Assembly: GCA_019308145.1 (NCBI GenBank)
Contig: JAFDIG010000123.1
Coordinates: 1-11,646, forward strand
Length of the DNA: 11,646 nucleotides
From: Deltaproteobacteria bacterium
GTDB taxonomy: Bacteria > Desulfobacterota > JAFDIG01
Direction: 5' to 3'
The notes beneath the pieces are model-generated. The model made no database searches, was not told the origin of the DNA, and saw only the letters and a list, made by a program, of their open reading frames with translations. The translations under genes were made by a program, and so were the position numbers. Every line of letters starts with the position of its first letter. The first letter of the stretch is position 1. This document shows, piece by piece, positions 6,734 through 11,646 of this stretch.

Positions 6734-7225
6734 ATGTTTAAGGTAGGAGATTTTGCAGTATACCCTGCTCATGGAGTAGGAATTATAAAGGCTATAGAAA
6801 AAAGAGAGATATCAGGTTGTTATCAAAGTTTTTATATTATGAAGATCCTTGATAATGGTATGACCATTATGATTCCAATTGACAGTGCAGATTCAGTTGG
6901 ATTAAGGAATATTATCTCCCAATCAGAAGTCCCTAAGGTTTTTGAAATCTTAAAGACAAAGGAACTAAAGATAAATGGACATAGTTGGAATCAACGTTAT
7001 AGAGAATATATGGGAAGGATCAAAACTGGTTCAATATTTGAGATTGCGGAAGTGCTTAGGGATCTTCAACTTCTTAAAACCCAAAAAGAGCTCTCTTTTG
7101 GGGAAAGAAAGATGTTGGACATGGTAACAAGTCTTGTTGTTAAAGAATTGGCTATTGCTGAAAAGGTTCAGGAAAATGTGATTGGGGAAGAGATTAATAA
7201 GATTTTTAATAATAGATCTTCCTAA
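6734..7225 (+). CDS. carD: CarD/CdnL-family transcriptional regulator
   Basis: A 163-residue regulator expected to bind the RNA polymerase beta subunit and the upstream edge of the promoter bubble, stabilising open complexes. The N-terminal RNAP-interaction domain (about 1-60) reads FKVGDFAVYPAHGVGIIKAI and later MTIMIP with GLRNI, the typical CarD signature. The helical C-terminal domain contains WNQRYREYMGRIKTGS at 85-100, EIAEVLRDLQLL at 103-114 and LSFGERKMLDM at 120-130, including the conserved Trp. It lies 16 bases after the lipoprotein gene, with only a weak AGG before the ATG, suggesting cotranscription. The next gene, a PIN/TRAM protein, is a frequent carD neighbour in other bacteria. 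Confidence 0.93.
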   Translation: MFKVGDFAVYPAHGVGIIKAIEKREISGCYQSFYIMKILDNGMTIMIPIDSADSVGLRNIISQSEVPKVFEILKTKELKINGHSWNQRYREYMGRIKTGSIFEIAEVLRDLQLLKTQKELSFGERKMLDMVTSLVVKELAIAEKVQENVIGEEINKIFNNRSS

Positions 7226-7371
7226 AAGTCTCTCTTTAAAAACTTTTTCGGGATATCTCATAAAAAAGAATTAAAAATCGTTTAACAATAAAATAATGTA
7301 TATAAATTTGGATTTTTTCTATAATTCTTAACGTGAGATAGGATAATAAAGTAGCACCTTGTTTCCAAATC

Positions 7372-7416
7372 TTATTTAATTAGTTTGCAAAAAATGAAGT
7401 GTGACTAATTAAATAA
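7372..7416. repeat. Perfect 13-base inverted repeat with 19-base spacer
   Basis: TTATTTAATTAGT at 7372-7384 is matched exactly by ACTAATTAAATAA at 7404-7416. The spacer is 19 bases and there is no T run after the right arm. As RNA it would be a weak, AU-rich hairpin; as DNA it could be a pair of operator half-sites. It is not a classical terminator. Confidence 0.6.
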
Positions 7417-7533
7417 ATAAAGAGGAACTAAGGAGTATATTACTCAACTTTATTTAAAAAAAGCGAGTAATAAAAATAATGAGATTATTATTGGGGAGTC
7501 AGGAATTTTTAAAATATTAAAAGTTATATGGAT

Positions 7534-7558
7534 GGGTATAAAGTTCTGCTTTATACCT
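7534..7558. repeat. Stem-loop, 9 perfect base pairs plus one G-T, 5-base loop
   Basis: GGTATAAAG at 7535-7543 and CTTTATACC at 7549-7557 pair perfectly around TTCTG, and 7534/7558 adds a G-T pair. Neither strand has a U run immediately after the stem, so an intrinsic terminator is unlikely. It lies just upstream of the candidate promoter at 7585-7613. Confidence 0.6.
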
Positions 7559-7584
7559 TATGATTAAATTAAAAAAACTATTTA

Positions 7585-7613
7585 TTGAAGAAAATGATAA
7601 AAATTTATATGAT
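7585..7613 (+). promoter_or_regulatory. Candidate sigma-70 promoter for PIN/TRAM-ispDF-gltX-cysS
   Basis: TTGAAG (7585-7590) and TATGAT (7608-7613) have 17-base spacing, matching four and five of six consensus positions. An overlapping TATAAT lies at 7616-7621. The site is about 64 bases upstream of the PIN/TRAM ATG. It is plausible because the preceding gap is long, but the region is very AT-rich. Confidence 0.45.
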
Positions 7614-7676
7614 TATATAATTTTTTTATATAAAAAATTAATAGATTTTTTATAAATAACGAAATGGAGGTTAAAT

Positions 7677-8705
7677 ATGGGGACCTTCTTTTTAAGGTTT
7701 CTTTTTTTAATATTATGTTCATCATTAGGATATTATATTGCAAGGGATCTCTTTCCAACAAAAACTCAAGCCCTTTGGGGAGTAGGAATTGGCGGTGGTG
7801 CTGCTTTATTGTCAATATTATTTGAAAAACTTTCCCAAAAATATCCTCTAAAGATCATATTAGGTAGTATTATAGGAATGGCTTTTGGCCTTTGGGTTGC
7901 CAACCTTTTTACAAGTAAGTTTATCTCTTCTTTTTTGGGAACACTTAAAATTGGCTCTATTACTTTAGTAATGATCTATCTTATTTTAGGTTACCTTGGA
8001 TTTAGAATAGGTACAATAAAAGCTTCGGAAATCTCTTTAAATTCTCTTCCTTTTTTTACAAAAAAGGAAAAGGAGAGTTCAAATTTCAAGATCCTTGATA
8101 CCTCGGTCATTATTGATGGAAGGATTGCTGATATTTGCGAAACAGGGTTTATAGAAGGAAGCTTTGTAATTCCAAGGTTTGTTTTGCAAGAACTCCAGCA
8201 TATAGCTGATTCATCAGATCCTATTAAAAGAAATAGAGGAAGAAGAGGACTTGAAATATTAAATAAAATACAGAAACAAGTGGACATAGATGTTGTTATC
8301 TCTGATCAAGATTTTCCTAAGATAAAAGAGGTTGATGCTAAATTAATAGAGCTGGCAAAGAGAATGAATGCTAAAGTGGTTACAAATGATTTTAATCTTA
8401 ATAAAGTAGCAGAATTACAGGGAGTTTCTGTTTTAAATATCAATCAACTTGCAAGCGCTCTTAAACCTGTGGTCTTGCCTGGAGAGCCAATGACAGTAAA
8501 GATACTTAAAGAAGGGAAAGAGCATGGTCAGGGAGTTGCATATCTTGATGATGGAACAATGGTTGTTGTTGATGATGCTAAAAAGTATATGGGGAAAAGT
8601 ATAGATATAATAGTAACAAGTGTTTTACAGACAACCGCGGGGAGAATGATCTTTGGAAAGATCAAAAGTGAAGCAGGGAATTTTTTCCCAATATCTAATA
8701 CTTAA
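7677..8705 (+). CDS. Membrane-anchored PIN/TRAM-domain protein, YacL type
   Basis: A 342-residue protein combining four predicted membrane helices (about 4-22, 33-50, 58-77 and 93-113) with a cytoplasmic PIN nuclease-fold domain and a C-terminal TRAM domain. The PIN domain starts KILDTSVIIDGRIADI at 138-153. Asp 141, Glu 172 (VLQELQ), Asp 220 and Asp 238 (TNDFN) fit the metal-binding acidic set, so catalysis looks possible. The TRAM RNA-binding barrel spans about 268-328, from PMTVKILKEGKEHGQG to RMIFGKI. GGAGG at 7666-7670, 6 bases before the ATG, fixes the start. The architecture and position just before ispD match yacL of Firmicutes and the PIN/TRAM gene after carD in other bacteria. A ribonuclease role is presumed from the domains; the target RNA is unknown. 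It ends 3 bases before ispD, so it is very likely cotranscribed. Confidence 0.9.
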   Translation: MGTFFLRFLFLILCSSLGYYIARDLFPTKTQALWGVGIGGGAALLSILFEKLSQKYPLKIILGSIIGMAFGLWVANLFTSKFISSFLGTLKIGSITLVMIYLILGYLGFRIGTIKASEISLNSLPFFTKKEKESSNFKILDTSVIIDGRIADICETGFIEGSFVIPRFVLQELQHIADSSDPIKRNRGRRGLEILNKIQKQVDIDVVISDQDFPKIKEVDAKLIELAKRMNAKVVTNDFNLNKVAELQGVSVLNINQLASALKPVVLPGEPMTVKILKEGKEHGQGVAYLDDGTMVVVDDAKKYMGKSIDIIVTSVLQTTAGRMIFGKIKSEAGNFFPISNT

Positions 8706-8708
8706 ACT

Positions 8709-9410
8709 ATGAAGATATCAGCTATTATACCTTCTGCTGGAAAAGGGATAAGGTTTAGTAATAAAATAAAAAAACAGTATGTTCTTATAAAAAATAAACC
8801 TTTGATCATTCATACTATCGAAAGGGTGTTGGCTTGTAAAAAAATAGATGAATTATACTTAATAGTCCCCCCTGAAGATGAAGATGAGGTAAATAAAAAG
8901 ATTTTAGCCCCTTTTGATCTAAAGAGGAAGGTAAAGGTCTTCCCTGGGGGTAAAACAAGGCAAGAATCGGTCTATTTTGGTCTTTTAGCAATTGAATCCT
9001 CTGATTTTGTGCTTATACATGATGGGGTAAGACCATTAGTTACCCCAGAGCTTGTCTCTCTTGCACTGGAAAAAGCTATGTTAACAGGAGGATCAACCCC
9101 TATAATATCATTAAAAGAAACGCTAATTGAACTGGACAATAAAATTAACTTTCCTAATCGTGAGCGTTTTCGTCTTGTTCAAACGCCTCAAGCCTTTGCT
9201 TACGATCTTCTTCTCATGGCTCATAAAAGAGCAAGAGAAGATGGAATTAATGCTACTGATGATGCATCTTTAGTAGTAAATTTTGGAGGAAAGATTTCTC
9301 TTTTTCCAGGCTCTTATATAAATATAAAAGTAACTACTTATGAAGATCTATTGATAGTTAATCAGTTGATTGATTTGGGAAATAAATATGAAAATAGGTA
9401 TCGGTTTTGA
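8709..9410 (+). CDS. ispD: 2-C-methyl-D-erythritol 4-phosphate cytidylyltransferase
   Basis: Third step of the MEP isoprenoid pathway: joins MEP and CTP to give CDP-ME plus pyrophosphate. At 233 residues it has family length. The nucleotide-binding start reads IIPSAGKGIRF at 6-16 (family AAGxGxR, here SAG) with the basic KKQY at 21-24. GGKTRQESV is at 80-88, IHDGVRPL at 103-110, QTPQAF at 158-163 and TDDASL at 183-188, covering the CTP and MEP binding sites. It begins 3 bases after the PIN/TRAM gene without an obvious ribosome binding site, suggesting coupled translation. Its last 23 bases overlap ispF. No lesion was seen. Confidence 0.95.
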   Translation: MKISAIIPSAGKGIRFSNKIKKQYVLIKNKPLIIHTIERVLACKKIDELYLIVPPEDEDEVNKKILAPFDLKRKVKVFPGGKTRQESVYFGLLAIESSDFVLIHDGVRPLVTPELVSLALEKAMLTGGSTPIISLKETLIELDNKINFPNRERFRLVQTPQAFAYDLLLMAHKRAREDGINATDDASLVVNFGGKISLFPGSYINIKVTTYEDLLIVNQLIDLGNKYENRYRF

Positions 9411-9882
9411 CGTTCATCCCTTTGCTAAAGGAAAAGAGTTAATTTTAGGAGGCGAAAAAATTCCTTTCCCAAAGGGATTATCAGGTCATTCTGATGCAGA
9501 TGTTCTTGTGCATGCTATTTGCGATGCCATCCTTGGAGCTATTGGAGAAGGCGATATAGGAGTTCATTTCCCTGATAATGATCCAAGGTATAAAGATATA
9601 TCTTCTCTAAAACTTCTTAAAGATGTAACTGAAATGATGAAGAAAAAAGGTTTTATAATATCAAATCTTGATTCTATAATCGTTGCACAAAAGCCTAAGT
9701 TTTTCCCCTATTTTATGAAAATGAAAAATAATCTCTCATCAATACTTAACATAAATAAAGATCTAATAAATATAAAGGCTACAACTACAGAAAAACTTGG
9801 TTTTATAGGAAGAGAAGAGGGAATAGCTGCTTATTGTGTAGTGCTGTTAAAAAAATCGGAGGATTTTCATGAAAAAAGATAA
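9388..9882 (+). CDS. ispF: 2-C-methyl-D-erythritol 2,4-cyclodiphosphate synthase
   Basis: Fifth step of the MEP pathway: cyclises CDP-ME 2-phosphate to ME-cPP with release of CMP. The 164 residues show GIGFDVHPF at 4-12 (Asp 8 and His 10 bind metal), GHSDADVLVHAICDA at 33-47 with the third metal ligand His 42, GDIGVHFPDND at 55-65 and ATTTEKLGFIGREEG at 131-145. The ATG at 9388 is chosen because GIGFDVH should lie close to the N-terminus; a TTG at 9370 would add six non-family residues. It starts inside the end of ispD (23-base overlap) and overlaps gltX by 14 bases, so three genes are interlocked. Side-by-side ispD and ispF is a common arrangement; some bacteria fuse them. Confidence 0.95.
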   Translation: MKIGIGFDVHPFAKGKELILGGEKIPFPKGLSGHSDADVLVHAICDAILGAIGEGDIGVHFPDNDPRYKDISSLKLLKDVTEMMKKKGFIISNLDSIIVAQKPKFFPYFMKMKNNLSSILNINKDLINIKATTTEKLGFIGREEGIAAYCVVLLKKSEDFHEKR

Positions 9883-11317
9883 AGTAAGGGTGCGGTTTGC
9901 TCCCAGTCCTTCTGGTTTTCTGCATATAGGAAATGCAAGAACAGCTCTTTACAATAAACTTTTTGCACAAAAAAATGGAGGCTCTTTTATCCTTCGTATA
10001 GAGGATACAGATGTAGAAAGATCATCTAAAGAAGCAGAGCAGATTATCATGGAGGATCTAAAATGGTTAAAGATCGATTGGGATGAAGGACCAGATATTG
10101 GAGGAAATTTCGGGCCATATAGACAGTCAGAGAGGATCTCCATTTATAAAGATATGGCTCAAAAGCTTTTAGAAGATAAAAAGGCTTATTTTTGTTTTTG
10201 CACACCTTTAGAATTGGAAGAAATGAAAAAAGAACAGATAAAAAAGAAACAGCCACCAAGATATAATGGTCGCTGTTTAAGTTTAACCAAAGCCGAAATA
10301 GAGAAGTTTTTAGCTGAAGGCAGAAAACCTGCTATTCGTTTCCATGTACAAAAAGGGGTGGTAGAGTTTACAGATCTTATAAGAGGTAAACTAAAATTTG
10401 ATACAAGCTCATTTGGAGATTTCGTTATTATTAAATCTGATGGAATGCCATCTTATAACTTTGCCGTTGTTGTAGATGATGCTATGATGAAAATTACCCA
10501 TGTAATAAGAGGCGAAGATCATATATCCAATACGCCAAGACAGATCCTTTTGTATAAAGCATTGAATTTTACCTCACCTTTATTTGCTCATCATTCTATA
10601 ACCATAGGAAAGGATAACCGTCCACTAAGCAAAAGAGAAAAAAATATGATATCAATCCGTTATTTAAGGGAAAAAGGTTATCTTGCAGAAGCAATTATTC
10701 ATTATATTGCAATGTTAGGATGGTTAAAACAGGGAAATATCTCTTTAAGCTGGGATGAACTGGTTGAAAATTTCTCTTTGGAAAAGGTTTCAATCAGAAG
10801 GGCTATGTTTGATGAGGAGCAACTAAAAAGGGTCAATCATAAGATTATATTAGAGAAAGATCCAGAAGAGTTGGCTAAACTAATATCCCCATTTATAGGT
10901 GAAGAGTTATGCAATGAAAAAGGATCTAAATGGATAAAAGAGGCTGCGGAGTTACTAAAGGATAATATTATCACACTTGAAGATGCAAGAGCTTTTGGTG
11001 AGATATTTAAAAAAGGCGAAATAAGTTTAAGTGATGAAGCAGCGGAAATTCTTGAAAATGATAAAGTACGCACATATTTAAGACGGGTTGCAAGCCTATG
11101 GCGTCTTTCTCTCCCAAAGGTTACTCCAAAGGAAGCTTTAGAGTCTGTTAAAGAAATAGGAGAGGAATTAAATATTCATGGGAAAAACCTCTATATGCCA
11201 ATACGAGCAGCTCTTACAGGTAAGCTTGAAGGGCCAGAACTTTATAAGATAATAACTTTAATGGATAACAAAACTATTATTAGTAGACTTTTCAACGCAA
11301 GTGGAACAGGATCTTAA
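9869..11317 (+). CDS. gltX: Glutamate-tRNA ligase
   Basis: Charges tRNA-Glu with glutamate in the cytoplasm; a non-discriminating form would also charge tRNA-Gln. The 482 residues are typical. RFAPSPSGFLHIGNARTALYN at 9-29 holds the HIGH-type motif (HIGN at 19-22) and RIEDTD at 43-48. A possible zinc site is formed by Cys 109 and Cys 111 with Tyr 132 and Cys 136 (YNGRC). The second catalytic motif reads RPLSKR at 251-256, the PLSKR variant of KLSKR. The usual HGA after it is replaced by EKN, a small departure. The rest is the helical anticodon-binding part. GGAGG about 6 bases before the ATG, inside ispF, fixes the start. Whether glutamine specificity is relaxed cannot be judged here; a gatCAB search elsewhere in the genome would tell. 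Confidence 0.95.
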   Translation: MKKDKVRVRFAPSPSGFLHIGNARTALYNKLFAQKNGGSFILRIEDTDVERSSKEAEQIIMEDLKWLKIDWDEGPDIGGNFGPYRQSERISIYKDMAQKLLEDKKAYFCFCTPLELEEMKKEQIKKKQPPRYNGRCLSLTKAEIEKFLAEGRKPAIRFHVQKGVVEFTDLIRGKLKFDTSSFGDFVIIKSDGMPSYNFAVVVDDAMMKITHVIRGEDHISNTPRQILLYKALNFTSPLFAHHSITIGKDNRPLSKREKNMISIRYLREKGYLAEAIIHYIAMLGWLKQGNISLSWDELVENFSLEKVSIRRAMFDEEQLKRVNHKIILEKDPEELAKLISPFIGEELCNEKGSKWIKEAAELLKDNIITLEDARAFGEIFKKGEISLSDEAAEILENDKVRTYLRRVASLWRLSLPKVTPKEALESVKEIGEELNIHGKNLYMPIRAALTGKLEGPELYKIITLMDNKTIISRLFNASGTGS

Positions 11318-11338
11318 TTATTTTTTAGGGGTAATGAA

Positions 11339-11646
11339 ATGGGAATAAAAATTTATAATACTCTTACAAGAAAGAAAAGCGAATTTATTCCTATTGAAAG
11401 TGGTAAGGTCAAGATGTATGTATGCGGAGTTACGGTTTATGACCTTTGCCATATTGGTCATGCACGATCGGTTGTAGTTTTTGATATGATCTATAGATAT
11501 TTTCTATTTAAAGGCTTTGATGTAAAATATGTCCGTAACTTTACTGATGTGGATGATAAGATAATTAACAGGGCTATTAAGGAAAAAAAGTCTGCTGATG
11601 AGATTGCCCAAAGATATATTAATGAATTTTATAAGGATATGGATGC
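11339..11646 (+). CDS. cysS: Cysteine-tRNA ligase, N-terminal part
   Basis: Charges tRNA-Cys. Only 102 codons are visible before the window ends, so the gene is cut by the window edge, not broken. Translation from ATG 11339 starts MGIKIYNTLTRKK, then reaches MYVCGVTVYDLCHIGHAR, which contains a zinc-ligand cysteine and the HIGH signature, and NFTDVDDKII, the usual family block. The commoner GPTVYD is GVTVYD here. An earlier ATG at 11334 is out of frame and stops after four codons. AGGGG lies about 9 bases before the start. It follows gltX by 21 bases. In Firmicutes cysE lies between gltX and cysS; it is absent here. Confidence 0.93.
   Translation, partial: MGIKIYNTLTRKKSEFIPIESGKVKMYVCGVTVYDLCHIGHARSVVVFDMIYRYFLFKGFDVKYVRNFTDVDDKIINRAIKEKKSADEIAQRYINEFYKDMD

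Larger units (their letters stand above)
7226..7676. other. Structured intergenic region between carD and the PIN/TRAM gene
   Basis: 451 bases with no credible gene; the longest plus-strand start-to-stop runs seen are about a dozen codons without a ribosome binding site. It contains a perfect 13-base inverted repeat (7372-7416), a small GAGTA/TACTC inverted repeat (7433-7445), AATAAT/ATTATT (7475-7489), a 9-base perfect hairpin (7535-7557) and a probable promoter (7585-7613). A TATAAT at 7320-7325 lacks a good -35. An AAAAGT/ACTTTT pair just after carD (7224-7247) is too weak to call a terminator. It could hold a leader RNA or small RNA, but I recognise no known class. Confidence 0.6.

Noticed and set aside
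7224..7248. Intrinsic terminator just after carD
   Set aside because: The stem AAAAGT/ACTTTT is only six mostly A-T pairs around a 12-base loop, overlaps the stop codon and would be very weak.
7254..7340. TATCTCA/TGAGATA inverted repeat as a structural element
   Set aside because: Arms of seven bases 73 bases apart are easily found by chance in this composition.
7534..7558. Intrinsic terminator at the 9-base-pair hairpin
   Set aside because: No T run follows the stem on either strand.
9370..9387. TTG start for ispF adding six residues
   Set aside because: The extra residues do not fit the family N-terminus, and the ATG at 9388 puts GIGFDVH at the expected place.

Overview
This AT-rich window (roughly one third G+C by eye) comes from a bacterium: it carries the MEP isoprenoid genes ispD and ispF, a CarD-type RNA polymerase regulator and bacterial aminoacyl-tRNA synthetases. 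A lipoprotein with a CsgG/FlgT-like layout points to a diderm (Gram-negative-type) cell. The order carD, PIN/TRAM protein, ispD, ispF, gltX, cysS recalls yacL-ispD-ispF-gltX-cysE-cysS of Firmicutes (here without cysE) and carD-PIN/TRAM-ispD-ispF of deltaproteobacteria-like genomes. The phylum cannot be fixed from the sequence.

Two gene blocks diverge from an intergenic region at about 5201-5643. The left block, 1-5200, lies entirely on the minus strand. In transcription order it holds a damaged class III aminotransferase, the large (catalytic) and small (swivel) subunits of aconitase X, a 3-hydroxyisobutyrate dehydrogenase-like NAD(P) oxidoreductase, purE, a Sua5/YrdC-type threonylcarbamoyl-AMP synthase, and the first 41 codons of an unrecognised protein running off the left edge. 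Junctions are tight, several being ATGA overlaps, so this looks like one operon. A catabolic-looking four-gene module (aminotransferase, AcnX-L, AcnX-S, dehydrogenase) is followed by two housekeeping genes.

The right block, 5644-11646, lies entirely on the plus strand. It holds a CsgG/FlgT-like lipoprotein, a CarD-family regulator, a 451-base gap with several inverted repeats and a probable promoter, then the membrane-anchored PIN/TRAM protein, ispD, ispF, gltX and the 5' end of cysS. ispD/ispF and ispF/gltX overlap, so this part is probably translationally coupled.

The points most worth a second look are the broken aminotransferase (a 4-base tandem duplication, a TGG-to-TGA stop and no ATG start, although its PLP-binding residues survive), the unassigned substrate of the AcnX module, the lipoprotein beside carD, and the structured carD-PIN/TRAM gap. 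No RNA gene, insertion sequence or CRISPR array was seen.
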